Position numbers and translations under genes: made by a program. The notes beneath the pieces were generated by a model. That model was not told the DNA's origin. It did not search any database and saw only the letters and a program-made list of their open reading frames with translations. This document shows, in pieces, positions 14,056 through 23,090 of a stretch of 64,000 nucleotides of DNA. Within the stretch, counting starts at the first letter, position 1. Each line of letters starts with the position of its first letter. Source of the stretch: JBGSPQ01 sp041738505 (lineage in GTDB: Bacteria; Patescibacteriota; Gracilibacteria; UBA1369). Where the stretch lies: assembly GCA_041738505.1 (NCBI GenBank), contig JBGSPQ010000005.1, positions 1-64,000 on the forward strand, in the 5' to 3' direction.

Positions 14056-14390
14056 CTATTTTTTCGAATTATTCTTTTTACTCGCCCGCACATCATTTAG
14101 CCATCGTTCATGCTGTTTATGAGTTAGCGTGCAACTTCTTCATCAATTGCCGTTGTAACGGTTTCAGAACCATATTCTTTCACACAATCAGGAACTTTTC
14201 CCTCTTGAATACAATATTATCTGCAAAAAGTATCATAACCACGTACAAAAATTAGCTCGGCTTCGGAGTCTTCATCCAGATCTTTTTGTAACAAGTCAAA
14301 CATTGTCTTATGGCTCTCATTTTTACCCCAGGCCATATAGCGTTGAGCACCTTCAGCGTGATGAGGTCTTAATTGTAGTGGTTTGCTCAT
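14056..14390 (-). pseudogene. Decayed DUF1284 gene
   Basis: Reading from ATG at 14390 the frame encodes SKPLQLRPHHAEGAQRYMAW, then ELIFVRGYDTFCR, a TAA stop at 14219-14217 (codon 58), and continues in the same frame with YCIQEGKVPDCVKEYG to a stop at 14126-14124. A +1 change there would give a further helical tail (HKQHERWLNDVRASKK) to 14056. The LRPHH start and clustered cysteines match DUF1284 proteins. One in-frame stop plus a probable frameshift indicate a broken gene. It fills what would otherwise be a gap of about 370 bp. Confidence 0.65.
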
Positions 14391-14411
14391 TAATAGAGAA
14401 ATAATCCAGCA

Positions 14412-14786
14412 TTAACGCAGTCCGGACATCACAATTCTTAACAATTCCATCGCCTCATAATTCAAAACGAAATCGATCATCGTTTGTAAATCAACCTCTC
14501 CTGAAAATTGGACATAGTACTTCTGGAAAAATTGAACTAAAGCCTGAGGCCTTAAGGAAGGATCCATTTCCATCATGATAAAGGTTAAACGTGTTATCAT
14601 TTCCCGCTTCAATTTTGGGTTTTCAACATTTTCAGCTATATATTCTTCAAGCTGAGAGCAATCAACAGAAATCTTACAATCTCCACGCTCAAACACTTTC
14701 CGCATAAAAGCAGCCTCATCAGGCAAATCCCGGGCTTCTTCATTTGCATTTTCTGCGCCTCTTTGACCAATTTCCAATCCTTTCAT
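14412..14786 (-). CDS. Acidic helical cytoplasmic protein, 124 residues
   Basis: Not recognised. An acidic, entirely helical protein with no signal peptide; a predicted disordered start GAENANEEARDLPDE, then helices around LEEYIAENVENPKLKREMIT and LVQFFQKYYVQFSG. One pair of Cys residues (37 and 43) lies near the start. A good promoter precedes it on the minus strand. The decayed DUF1284 gene follows closely downstream and may once have been in the same transcript. Confidence 0.6.
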   Translation of the reverse strand: MKGLEIGQRGAENANEEARDLPDEAAFMRKVFERGDCKISVDCSQLEEYIAENVENPKLKREMITRLTFIMMEMDPSLRPQALVQFFQKYYVQFSGEVDLQTMIDFVLNYEAMELLRIVMSGLR

Positions 14787-14810
14787 ATAATATTTTATTA
14801 AAGGTGATAG

Positions 14811-14840
14811 ATTTTACATACATTATGATAAATTTGTCAA
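14811..14840 (-). promoter_or_regulatory. Sigma70-like promoter for the 14786 gene
   Basis: On the minus strand TTGACA (14840-14835), 18 bp, TAAAAT (14816-14811), ending 24 bp before the ATG at 14786. Confidence 0.6.
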
Positions 14841-15012
14841 CCAGTGGTTACTTGCTACCTCAAAGCCATTTATGAGTTTAGCTCGCCAAAACAAATTCAT
14901 TTTGTCTTTTATTATTGAAAATATCACTACACTCATTTTTTCGGCTGGTGAAAGACCTAATTGCATTATATGATGATTTTATTCTTCATCTATCACCTCT
15001 TACCCGACAATT

Positions 15013-15771
15013 ATGAACAAATATATTGTTGCAATCGGGGGCGGAGAAATTCGCCAACTAAAAACATTGGCAATTGATAAAGAAATAGTCTCTTTAACGG
15101 GCAAAAAACATCCTCAATTGCTTTTTATCCCTACCGCAAACAGTGATTCTGAAAATTACATGCAAGCTATTGAGAAAATATATGGCAAAAAGCTTGGTTG
15201 TAAAATCGACAATCTGCTTTTGCTTCGTAAAAAACCAAGCGGTAAAGAAATAAAAGAGAAAATTCTTTCTGCTGACATTATTTATGTGGGCGGTGGTAAC
15301 ACACTAAAAATGATGAATTTATGGCGGCGACATGGAGTTGATAAATTGCTCAAGACCGCCTACGACAATGGTCGCGTGCTATGCGGCATAAGTGCGGGTG
15401 CAATCTGTTGGTTTGAATATGGGCACAGCGATTCAATGTCATTTTATAATTCTGATAATTGGGATTACATCCGAGTAAAAGGCATGGGACTTTTAAAAGG
15501 TCTGCTATGCCCTCACTTTGACGGACAAACTCGCGGTATCAAGCGCAAAAAAAGTTTATCACAAATGATCGAAAAAGTGGGCGGGCTTGGCATTGCCATA
15601 GAAAACCACGCCGCAATAATTTTCCGCAATGACTCGTTCAGGGTTATCAACTCCAAAAAGGACTCAAAAGCACACAAAATTTTCAAGAAAAATGGAAAGA
15701 TAACAAGTATCCCAATAAAAGCGCATAAAGATTTTTCTCCCATAAAAACTTTATACTCAAAAACTGTTTAG
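15013..15771 (+). CDS. Peptidase E-like serine dipeptidase (S51)
   Basis: A 252-residue S51 peptidase of the class I glutamine amidotransferase-like fold. The nucleophile elbow is CGISAGAICWF with Ser127. ADIIYVGGGNTLKM (residues 87-100) gives the conserved GGGNT loop, and IAIENHAAIIF carries the probable catalytic His. Peptidase E cleaves Asp-Xaa dipeptides, but S51 relatives also include cyanophycinases, so substrate is open. The protein is cytoplasmic with no signal peptide. The next gene follows after 24 bp. Confidence 0.85.
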   Translation: MNKYIVAIGGGEIRQLKTLAIDKEIVSLTGKKHPQLLFIPTANSDSENYMQAIEKIYGKKLGCKIDNLLLLRKKPSGKEIKEKILSADIIYVGGGNTLKMMNLWRRHGVDKLLKTAYDNGRVLCGISAGAICWFEYGHSDSMSFYNSDNWDYIRVKGMGLLKGLLCPHFDGQTRGIKRKKSLSQMIEKVGGLGIAIENHAAIIFRNDSFRVINSKKDSKAHKIFKKNGKITSIPIKAHKDFSPIKTLYSKTV

Positions 15772-15795
15772 CATTCATAATATAAATTATCACCA

Positions 15796-16284
15796 ATGCC
15801 ATACCTACCTCCGATATTTGGATTAAGCATAGAAGTTTATTTTATTGTGGCAATTCTTGGTATTCCTACTTTTTTCATTTGGCGTTGGCTGTTAAATAAA
15901 TTTATTAAAGTAAAAAGAACCAGAAAAATCGCCACCTGGATGGCAACAATCGTGACGACGCCAATAATTTATATGGGACTTATAATGCTCTGGCTTTTTA
16001 GTATGAGTTACCATCCAACTCAGGAATTTGACAAAGAAAAATGGTTTACCGACAGAGAAAAACGTTATGAACTTTCAGCCGATATAATTGAAAGCAAAAT
16101 GCTTATCAACAAAACCAAAGCAGAAATCCGACAAATATTGGGTGACGAAGGTAACTTAGACGAAAGCGACTACTGGAATTATTATCTTGGATTTAGACCG
16201 GGCTTTACAACCATTGACCCCGACGTACTTGATATTGAGTTCATAAACCAAAAAGTTTTTAGTGTTGGTCAACATGAAACGTGA
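15796..16284 (+). CDS. Membrane protein with BamE/SmpA-like domain
   Basis: A 162-residue protein with two N-terminal membrane helices (about 10-32 and 45-70) and a soluble C-terminal domain of about 85 residues. The soluble part has the pattern R.KRYELSADII, MLINKTKAEIRQILGDEG and a final strand DIEFINQKVFSV, which resembles small BamE/SmpA-type domains in lipoproteins and membrane proteins of unknown role. Probably co-transcribed with the peptidase E-like gene. Confidence 0.6.
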   Translation: MPYLPPIFGLSIEVYFIVAILGIPTFFIWRWLLNKFIKVKRTRKIATWMATIVTTPIIYMGLIMLWLFSMSYHPTQEFDKEKWFTDREKRYELSADIIESKMLINKTKAEIRQILGDEGNLDESDYWNYYLGFRPGFTTIDPDVLDIEFINQKVFSVGQHET

Positions 16285-16328
16285 ATAAAAAACAAGAATT
16301 GGGAATTATATAAATTGAAATTTTTCCC

Positions 16329-18053
16329 TCACACTTGAAACTCTCCTGCAATATCGTCGCTTTTAGCCTCAATTTTCTTTCGCAGTTTAAAGCGCAGACT
16401 ATGTTTCATGTAATTGGCTTTTTGATCTATTGGATCAACCTTCCATATTTCGTCGCCCATCCGCTCGTAAGTTTCGCGCTCAAAAACATACCAGGTTTTT
16501 CTTTCTTCATATTCGCCTTGAAAATCCGCCTCGCAGGAGGCAAGAATATATTTTCTGTCACCAGCTTTCAGCTTGCTCATGACCTCGGCAAAGCGTTTCT
16601 TATCTTCATCTAAAACGTTGTAGCCCTTATTCAGGAACACGCTTAAAACAGGCAATTGAGCAGTCTCCATAACAATTTTCTGATCTTCACCTTTAGCATT
16701 TGCAACAGCCTGCACACAATTTTCAGTAGCATCAATCATTTGGGACGCAACGCCTTTGCTGCGATACGATTCTGAGGTAACCCGGTCGTGCATGTCCCAA
16801 ACATTTCCATTTCTCGCAGAAATGAATTGGCTTATCTCTTGGCCAGTCTGCTGATCCGTTAAATGCAATCGCAAAAAATCATCATCATTTGGATACCGCC
16901 ATTTTTCTGTGGTTAAATGAATCCCACCTTTGTCGGTCGGTATGATTACTTCATCAATCAATCCTTCTTGTCGTCGTGCATTTTCGGCAGATTGGCTAAG
17001 AGGCACAGTATCAAAATTCCGCATAGCGGCTCGTTGCTGTGCTTGTCTCTGCTCCGCTCCGGATTGCCAATCAATAGAAATATCAACTGCCGGAATCGGC
17101 TGAAATCCTTCAGGTACGGGTTTGTATCCATAGGCATCCGCAATGAAACCATAGTCAATCTTGACTTTATCAATCAATTTTTGAGTTTCACTTTGAATAT
17201 CAGAAATTGACGAACCCTGTTGGGGCTGTATTTCCTTCACAAACTTGATTCTGTACGCATTATGACGATCCGGAATAGTCCTGCCATCGGATAATCTCTT
17301 GATTCTGGACTCTTCTGGAACATTTTTAAAAATATAGTTATTTTCACCAATAACAATGCTATTATCCCCTGCCAATACTTCGTTTAAACGTTTGGCGTCT
17401 TCATCGGTTTGCGGTCTATAACCTTTATTATAAAGCCAACAAATAACATCAATTTGTGCCGCATCTGCAAAGACCGTTACCACTTCTTGTTTATCAGTGG
17501 CACTTGCCTGCATAAAACCTTCGGAAGCCTTCAAAATCATACTACCAAATCCCTGCTTTCTAAACTTTGCATCCGTCATACGATCCTTACAATCAAATAA
17601 CGTCCCATTATCAATAAACTCCATCGTACTAATAAGATTTCCTTCCCGAATGTTAGATCTCCATTGTTCAAAAAGATCCTTTTGATTATCGGATTCGAGC
17701 TTTCCTTTCACCAGATTAAAAGAAATCCTTACAGATTCCTCCCCCTTATCCCCTTCACGAAAAAAACTCTTCATAATATAAAACGTCAGAGGGATCGCTT
17801 CATCAATTACTTTAGCCTCGATTGGCACAAGTTTTTTCCAAACATCGGGTCTATCCAAAATTGTTCCTTCAGAATCTCTTCCTACAGCCCGATAAGAACT
17901 CAATACCTTTTGAGCTATTTCGTTCATTTTGCTCTGGACAGCGGCTTTATCAAAATTCAGCTCTTCAATATCAGGCAGCTTTTTGGGTTCCGGCTTTCTA
18001 CCTTCATATAAGCTCAATGTGTCACCAAAGTTGATTTTTTCTGGCAATTCCAT
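16329..18053 (-). CDS. Tandem GNAT-like domain protein
   Basis: A 574-residue cytoplasmic protein with two related acetyltransferase-like modules. Module one has DRMTDAKFRKQGFGSMILKA (near 155-175) and CWLYNKGYRP; module two has DRVTSESYRSKGVASQMIDA (near 410-430) and VFLNKGYNVLDEDKKRF. Both show the R/QxxGxG/A acetyl-CoA loop, followed by a similar strand and helix. The linker near 280-350 is glutamine-rich (GAEQRQAQQRAAMRN). The internal similarity suggests duplication. Substrate unknown; a protein-modifying or toxin-type role cannot be separated from metabolism. Confidence 0.65.
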   Translation of the reverse strand: MELPEKINFGDTLSLYEGRKPEPKKLPDIEELNFDKAAVQSKMNEIAQKVLSSYRAVGRDSEGTILDRPDVWKKLVPIEAKVIDEAIPLTFYIMKSFFREGDKGEESVRISFNLVKGKLESDNQKDLFEQWRSNIREGNLISTMEFIDNGTLFDCKDRMTDAKFRKQGFGSMILKASEGFMQASATDKQEVVTVFADAAQIDVICWLYNKGYRPQTDEDAKRLNEVLAGDNSIVIGENNYIFKNVPEESRIKRLSDGRTIPDRHNAYRIKFVKEIQPQQGSSISDIQSETQKLIDKVKIDYGFIADAYGYKPVPEGFQPIPAVDISIDWQSGAEQRQAQQRAAMRNFDTVPLSQSAENARRQEGLIDEVIIPTDKGGIHLTTEKWRYPNDDDFLRLHLTDQQTGQEISQFISARNGNVWDMHDRVTSESYRSKGVASQMIDATENCVQAVANAKGEDQKIVMETAQLPVLSVFLNKGYNVLDEDKKRFAEVMSKLKAGDRKYILASCEADFQGEYEERKTWYVFERETYERMGDEIWKVDPIDQKANYMKHSLRFKLRKKIEAKSDDIAGEFQV

Positions 18054-18174
18054 TTCGAAAATAAAATTTGTATAAACTCAATTATAGCATTTTTGGACTC
18101 AAATTTACAGTCTTGAAAGCCCCGGGGAAACACATTGCCGCAAATCCAAATCCGCGGGATCACCCAACATTTTT

Positions 18175-18240
18175 TGTCAACGGTGCGCTTTTGCTATATT
18201 ATACCGTTGCTCAAAATGGTCGCATAACTGTAAACATTAA
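18175..18240 (+). repeat. attC relic with embedded promoter element
   Basis: CAACGGT (18179-18185) and ACCGTTG (18204-18210) form an inner hairpin whose loop ends TGCTATATTATACC, matching attC1 and attC9. TTGTCA (18175-18180), 17 bp, TATTAT (18198-18203) reproduces the attC promoter geometry and points to the MFS gene at 18267. Outer boxes are not clear. Confidence 0.45.
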
Positions 18241-18266
18241 ATAAAATATTTTTCCCGGAATCAAAT

Positions 18267-18833
18267 ATGAAACGATTATTTTTCAATAAGGCATTGCGAA
18301 TTCTGCTTTCCACTAACGCAATGATTTTGGTGGCAGCCGCTATGCTCGGGCCGATTTATGCCCTTTTTGTAGAAAAAGTTGGCGGAGATTTAATGGACGC
18401 CAGTATCGCCGGCGGGATTTTTGCTTTCGCAGCAGGTTTAACAACGCTCATATCGGGCAAATACAGCGACAAGATAAAAGAAAACGAATTAATCATCGTA
18501 CTTGGATATTCAATAATGGGTATTGGTTTTTTATTATATTTCTGGGTATCTTCAATCTTTTTTTTATTTATCGTTCAAGCAATTATCGGTCTGGGTGAAG
18601 CAATTTACTCACCGGCTTTTGACGCGGTATATTCCAAACATTTGGACGGGCACAAATCGGGCACGCAGTGGGGAGCGTGGGAATCAATGAATTATTTTAC
18701 AACAGCTGTCGGTGCTATAATAGGCGGAGGCCTTGTTACACTTTTCGGTTTTCAAACATTATTCTTAATAATGGCAATGCTGTGTTTCAGTAGTGCTTTG
18801 TATATTTACCACCTAAAGAGAAGTGTGCTTTAA
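18267..18833 (+). CDS. Half-size MFS-type transporter
   Basis: A 188-residue protein with six hydrophobic helices, half of the usual 12-helix MFS fold. GGIFAFAAGLTTLISGKYSD contains the loop 2-3 motif (G...D...GK-like) of the MFS, and IVQAIIGLGEAIYSPAFDAV matches the fourth and fifth helices. No continuation with a second half follows; the next gene is unrelated. Half-size MFS proteins may dimerise. A damaged full-length gene is the alternative. It lies 60 bp after an attC relic. Confidence 0.75.
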   Translation: MKRLFFNKALRILLSTNAMILVAAAMLGPIYALFVEKVGGDLMDASIAGGIFAFAAGLTTLISGKYSDKIKENELIIVLGYSIMGIGFLLYFWVSSIFFLFIVQAIIGLGEAIYSPAFDAVYSKHLDGHKSGTQWGAWESMNYFTTAVGAIIGGGLVTLFGFQTLFLIMAMLCFSSALYIYHLKRSVL

Positions 18834-18845
18834 AAATATAATACC

Positions 18846-19109
18846 ATGTCCAACCTGGAAGAATTAACACGGGAAATAGAAAGTATCAAAAAGCGAAATG
18901 AACGTGTGGAGGCCGATAAAGCATGGGAAACGAGCGTTTCTAGGAAAATCATCATCGCCTCTCTCACTTACATGGTCATTGTTTTGTTTTTTTTCAGTGC
19001 CAACCTGCCAAATCCCTTTGTTAATGCCATAGTCCCCACGCTTGGATTTATTTTATCAACACTATCACTACCTATATTAAAAAACATCTGGCTGAAAATT
19101 AAAAATTAA
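18846..19109 (+). CDS. Small coiled-coil membrane protein, 87 residues
   Basis: Residues 3-27 form a charged helix (LEELTREIESIKKRNERVEA), followed by two membrane helices (about 35-50 and 58-78) joined by SANLPNPFVNAIVPTLG. Short proteins of this layout occur in many bacterial genomes without known function. Thirteen bases separate it from the MFS gene, suggesting one transcript. Confidence 0.6.
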   Translation: MSNLEELTREIESIKKRNERVEADKAWETSVSRKIIIASLTYMVIVLFFFSANLPNPFVNAIVPTLGFILSTLSLPILKNIWLKIKN

Positions 19110-19160
19110 CCAAAACCCTTCCCTCCCATAAGGCCAAATGCCACTTCTAAGTGAATAATA

Positions 19161-20306
19161 ATGTATAAAATTTTTAAAAATATGCTCATTTATATCATTG
19201 TTTTTATTGTAATTATGGCTCTCTGGTCTGTCTGGGGATATTTTGGTTCTCATGTTGAACAGACGGACTACAATGTGATAAAGAAAATGGATGGATACGA
19301 AATAAGGGAATATCCGGCACACATAGTGGCACAGACAAGGGTAAACGGGACTTTTGACGAATCCCTGAACAACGGCTTTAGCATTTTGGCGGGGTATATT
19401 TTTGGCGGAAATACAAAGAAAGAAAGCATTGCCATGACTGCGCCCGTAGTCGCAAAAAAAGGAGATAGCACCAATAAATCAGAGAACATCGCAATGACGG
19501 CACCGGTAATGGCGACAACCGAGGGAGACTCACAGATAATATCTTTTAGCATGCCTCGCTCCTATACACTTGAAACATTACCAAAACCAAATGATTCAAG
19601 AATAAAAATCGTGATGATTCCGGCAAAAAAATATGCGGTTATGAGATTCTCCTGGTATAGCTCAACGGCAAGAATAAAAAGCATGCAGGACAAACTGCTT
19701 TCAGCACTTGCTCACGATGGAATAGAGACACAAGGGAATCCATCATACGCCGGATATAATGCACCGTGGACTCCACCATGGATGACGCGTAATGAAGTAT
19801 TGGTTGAGTTAAAAGAAACATTTACCAAAAAAATAGTATTGGCCGGCGGTTGCTTTTGGGGCATGGAAGAACTGATTAGAAATCAACCGGGCGTAATAAA
19901 CACCACAGTGGGTTATACCGGCGGCAAGGTGGAAAATCCCACTTACGAAAATCACGAAGGCCATGCCGAGACGGTTGAAATAGAATATGATCCGGAAAAA
20001 ACGTCATATAAAAAACTGCTGGATTTTTTCTTTCAAATTCACAACCCAACAACACTGAATCAGCAAGGCAATGACATGGGCCCCTCTTATCGATCGGCTG
20101 TTTTTTACGGAAATGAGGACGAAAAGAAAGAAGCGGAAAAGTTTATTGAAATCGTAAATAAATCAAAACGATGGAATGATCACGTGGTGACAACATTGGA
20201 ACCACTCCGTAAGTTTTATCCGGCCGAAGACTATCACCAGGATTATTTACAAAAAAATCCCGAAGGGTACACATGCCATACCATTTATTTTGATAGCTAT
20301 CTATAA
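19161..20306 (+). CDS. msrA: SOUL haem-binding domain fused to methionine sulfoxide reductase A
   Basis: A 381-residue membrane-anchored fusion. Residues 8-28 are a membrane helix. Residues 32-220 form a SOUL/haem-binding domain: DYNVIKKMDGYEIREYPAHI at the start, two IAMTAPV repeats typical of the family, and NEVLVEL at its end. Residues 225-381 are MsrA with the catalytic Cys231 in LAGGCFWGMEE, then GYTGGKVENPTYENHEGHAE and FYPAEDYHQDYL. MsrA reduces methionine-S-sulfoxide in proteins. The C-terminal half has an additional Cys (GYTCHTIYF) for resolution. The fusion puts repair outside the membrane, next to a haem-type sensor or carrier. The DipZ protein could supply electrons. Confidence 0.88.
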   Translation: MYKIFKNMLIYIIVFIVIMALWSVWGYFGSHVEQTDYNVIKKMDGYEIREYPAHIVAQTRVNGTFDESLNNGFSILAGYIFGGNTKKESIAMTAPVVAKKGDSTNKSENIAMTAPVMATTEGDSQIISFSMPRSYTLETLPKPNDSRIKIVMIPAKKYAVMRFSWYSSTARIKSMQDKLLSALAHDGIETQGNPSYAGYNAPWTPPWMTRNEVLVELKETFTKKIVLAGGCFWGMEELIRNQPGVINTTVGYTGGKVENPTYENHEGHAETVEIEYDPEKTSYKKLLDFFFQIHNPTTLNQQGNDMGPSYRSAVFYGNEDEKKEAEKFIEIVNKSKRWNDHVVTTLEPLRKFYPAEDYHQDYLQKNPEGYTCHTIYFDSYL

Positions 20307-20334
20307 TAATTTTTTTAAATTTCACCATCAACTT

Positions 20335-21096
20335 ATGAAAAACATATTTGTTAAAATCCTGACATTATGTGCCTATATTGCCATGATAGTGGTTAATTTC
20401 CTGGCCAACAGCCTACCGATTAATAACCGCTCCACAGGCCAGATATCCGAAGCATACCCAAATCTTTTCGCGCCGGCCGGTCTTACATTTTCCATTTGGG
20501 GCTTAATCTACCTTTTGCTTGGCGGTTACGTGGTGTACCAGTTTATTAATAAGAATAAAAAAACAGAAGGGGTGATTAAAAAGATCAATCCCCTCTTTAT
20601 CGCCACTTCGCTTGCCAACCTCTCATGGATATTTGCCTGGCATTATGATCAAATTGGAATTTCTGTTTTCATTATGGCGATTCTGCTTATTCTTCTGATT
20701 AAAATTGCCGACATTCTGCGCACACAGAAATTTACTTCATGGGAAAAACTTTTAATTCGAGTGCCTTTTAGCGTTTACTTTGGATGGATAACAGTGGCAG
20801 CGATTGCCAATATCACGGTATTTTTAGTGAGTATCGGCTGGAACGGATTTGGCATTGCCGACTTTATATGGACAAGCATCATTTTGCTCGTCGGAGCGCT
20901 GATCGGAATCCTGCGGATGAATAAAGATAAAAATATCGCCTATGGCCTAGTCCTCGTCTGGGCGTATCTCGGAATACTGTTAAAACATGTATCTCCCGAC
21001 GCTTTTAACAGCCAATATCCAAGCATCATAGCCACTGTAATTGTATGTTTGGTTATATTTGTATTTTTTGTTGGAAGAATATTTTATAAAAAATAA
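20335..21096 (+). CDS. TspO/MBR-like membrane protein
   Basis: A 253-residue protein with about seven hydrophobic segments. The region NRSTGQISEAYPNLFAPAGL leading into TFSIWGLIYLLLG is the hallmark of a larger branch of tryptophan-rich TspO-related proteins. The start at 20335 was chosen because the longer frame begins inside the msrA end region. TspO proteins bind porphyrins; the proximity to a SOUL haem-binding domain is suggestive but unproven. A second, shorter TspO is at 32481. Confidence 0.75.
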   Translation: MKNIFVKILTLCAYIAMIVVNFLANSLPINNRSTGQISEAYPNLFAPAGLTFSIWGLIYLLLGGYVVYQFINKNKKTEGVIKKINPLFIATSLANLSWIFAWHYDQIGISVFIMAILLILLIKIADILRTQKFTSWEKLLIRVPFSVYFGWITVAAIANITVFLVSIGWNGFGIADFIWTSIILLVGALIGILRMNKDKNIAYGLVLVWAYLGILLKHVSPDAFNSQYPSIIATVIVCLVIFVFFVGRIFYKK

Positions 21097-21131
21097 CATT
21101 TGTGCGGGAATTTTGTTTGTAAATAAATAAA

Positions 21132-22154
21132 ATGACTTTATCCAAAAATGAGGAAAAAATTCTAAGGTCAATTGTTGTAGCTTCGGAAAACAATCCAGAT
21201 AAACCTGAATTTCCGGCAGACAACCCAAAATTTCCCGCCACTCCGACATATAGGATTAAATTCCCCGGATTTTCCAATGTTTGGCTGAAAGATGAAAGTC
21301 ATAACCCTACGGGAACTCATAAAGATCGTATGGCTTGGGAAATTATTGTCTCTTACAGAGATTTTCTGCTGGCTAAAAAAAGTGGTCAGATAAAAGGACC
21401 ACTGCCGGCAATGTCAATTATTTCATCCGGTTCGGCCGCTGTGGCCATTCAGACTCAACTCAGAAAATACAATCTTCCAAATTTAAAAGTATTGGCAGAT
21501 ATAAATATCAAAACCAATATTCTCAAATCATTGAAAAAAATCGGTTGTGAGATTTATGAAACCGATCTACGTAAAAAACCATTACATTGGAGAGAAATTC
21601 TGACTTTAACAAAGAACCCAAGCGGATTTGACATTACATCAAGTGAAGCACTTGATCCGACAACCAGATTTTATGATTGGTTGAGTTATGAAATAATCAA
21701 TTCATCTCCGGATTATTGTTTTATTCCATTTGGAACCGGAAATTTGTTTGAAAATGTTTTGAACATTAATAAAAAAGAAGTATCCACTCAATATCACGAT
21801 CCAAGATTTAAAGGAAAGGTGGAAGTGTTGAGAAGATGTAATTTTTTTGGAGCCACGACAAATAATCCCAAAACCAAAGCGGACAAATTGTATTCGCCGC
21901 ATTTGCCGTTTGTGCATTTTGATGAACAATGGATAAGATTATATCGTCATGCGGGCTTTTGCGGAGCCGAATCCAATGTCATCCTCATAAAAGAGATTTT
22001 TTTGGAAAAAGCACTCAAATTTGCCGAATCACAAGAAATTAAATGTGAACCATCCGGAATGGCAGGATTGGCACTACTCTTTCAAATGAAAAACAAAATC
22101 CCCAAGGATAAAAAAATTCTAATTGTCAGTACGGGTAAAACCAAATATCCATAA
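21132..22154 (+). CDS. PLP-dependent enzyme, threonine synthase-like
   Basis: A 340-residue fold-type II PLP enzyme. The PLP lysine is Lys64 in DESHNPTGTHKDRMAWE, and FIPFGTGNLFENV provides the phosphate-binding glycines. SIISSGSAAVAIQTQL is the Ser-rich cofactor loop. Overall layout resembles threonine synthase or related beta-replacing lyases, though the chain is shorter than most threonine synthases. No other amino acid biosynthesis gene lies nearby, so the reaction stays open. It ends just before a strong stem shared with the converging pentapeptide gene. Confidence 0.8.
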   Translation: MTLSKNEEKILRSIVVASENNPDKPEFPADNPKFPATPTYRIKFPGFSNVWLKDESHNPTGTHKDRMAWEIIVSYRDFLLAKKSGQIKGPLPAMSIISSGSAAVAIQTQLRKYNLPNLKVLADINIKTNILKSLKKIGCEIYETDLRKKPLHWREILTLTKNPSGFDITSSEALDPTTRFYDWLSYEIINSSPDYCFIPFGTGNLFENVLNINKKEVSTQYHDPRFKGKVEVLRRCNFFGATTNNPKTKADKLYSPHLPFVHFDEQWIRLYRHAGFCGAESNVILIKEIFLEKALKFAESQEIKCEPSGMAGLALLFQMKNKIPKDKKILIVSTGKTKYP

Positions 22155-22183
22155 CTTTAATCAAAAAGTAAAAAATAACTTTC

Positions 22184-22215
22184 TAATTAAAATAGAAAAG
22201 TTTCTATTTTAATTA
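22184..22215. terminator. Bidirectional terminator
   Basis: Fifteen-base arms TAATTAAAATAGAAA and TTTCTATTTTAATTA with a two-base loop, between converging genes. The stop codon of the minus-strand gene lies inside the stem. A/T-rich arms give U-tracts in either direction. Confidence 0.75.
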
Positions 22216-23075
22216 ACCGTAACTTTTGATAAGTCGGCACCAATACCTTTGAGTGCGTTGAAAGTAAGTTTATCCATCATCGCTCCATCAAAGCATATGG
22301 TTTTTATGGAACGGTAGTATTTATTAGTCAGGGACCAGATCGGTGTAAAGGACACATTTTTAAGTATCGCGCCTTTAAACGTGGCTTCGTTCAGCGAAGA
22401 CCTGTCAAACTTGACGCCAATGAAGGCCAATCCGTCCAGGCATTGCCCTCGCAAGTCACAGTACTTGAAGTCCACACCGTCAAAGGTACAGTTCTCAAAG
22501 ACCGTCTTCCTAAGGTCGACCATGGTCAACTTTACATCGATCATTTTTACATCGGTGAATTTTGCCCGTGTCAGCTCTGACTGGCTGAAATCGGTGCGTA
22601 CAAGAATGGTTTTGTTAAAGCTTGAACCCGCCAGATCAAGAACGGAAAAGTTACAGTCTGTCAGATTTGCGCCGTCAAAATTGGCTTCACGCACGTCACT
22701 GGCCTTAAAAGAGCTACCGGTAAGGTCCGCGCCAGAAAAGTCTGAACCGCGCAGTGCGCTCGCTTCAAATTTACCTTTATGGGCGGTTACACCCGCGAAA
22801 TCGCTCATTGGCAGGTTGCCCGCACTAAAGTTAATCAACAACTGACGCTCCAGCGATCGGGAAAGGCCGGCGGCCTCCTGTACCGTTTGCTCAATGTCTC
22901 CAATACTATCTATGGTGATCTCAAAAGCTGTTTCATCATCCTTACCCCCTTCTTTGAGTTCATTGTAGCGTTCCTGCAAATCGGAGAGTAGGTCGGCCTT
23001 AAGTTCAGTTACGCTTTTCACCCCATCATAGGGTGCAAATACACCATTCAAATACTGACTCAGTTTATCGTTCAT
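22209..23075 (-). CDS. HAAS-like plus pentapeptide repeat protein
   Basis: A 288-residue protein. The first 70 residues form a helical domain starting MNDKLSQYLNGVFAPYDGVK with DLLSDLQERYNELKEGG, similar to HAAS/DUF1700-type domains that accompany PadR regulators. From about residue 95 to 275 it has pentapeptide repeats of the A(D/N)LXX type (GSDFSGADLTGSSF, EANFDGANLTDCNF, RTDFSQSEL), which fold into a quadrilateral beta-helix. No membrane segment is visible. Fifteen bases separate it from the padR gene upstream, so they form an operon and the regulator probably controls it. Confidence 0.85.
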   Translation of the reverse strand: MNDKLSQYLNGVFAPYDGVKSVTELKADLLSDLQERYNELKEGGKDDETAFEITIDSIGDIEQTVQEAAGLSRSLERQLLINFSAGNLPMSDFAGVTAHKGKFEASALRGSDFSGADLTGSSFKASDVREANFDGANLTDCNFSVLDLAGSSFNKTILVRTDFSQSELTRAKFTDVKMIDVKLTMVDLRKTVFENCTFDGVDFKYCDLRGQCLDGLAFIGVKFDRSSLNEATFKGAILKNVSFTPIWSLTNKYYRSIKTICFDGAMMDKLTFNALKGIGADLSKVTVN

Positions 23076-23090
23076 ATTATCAAGATTAAA

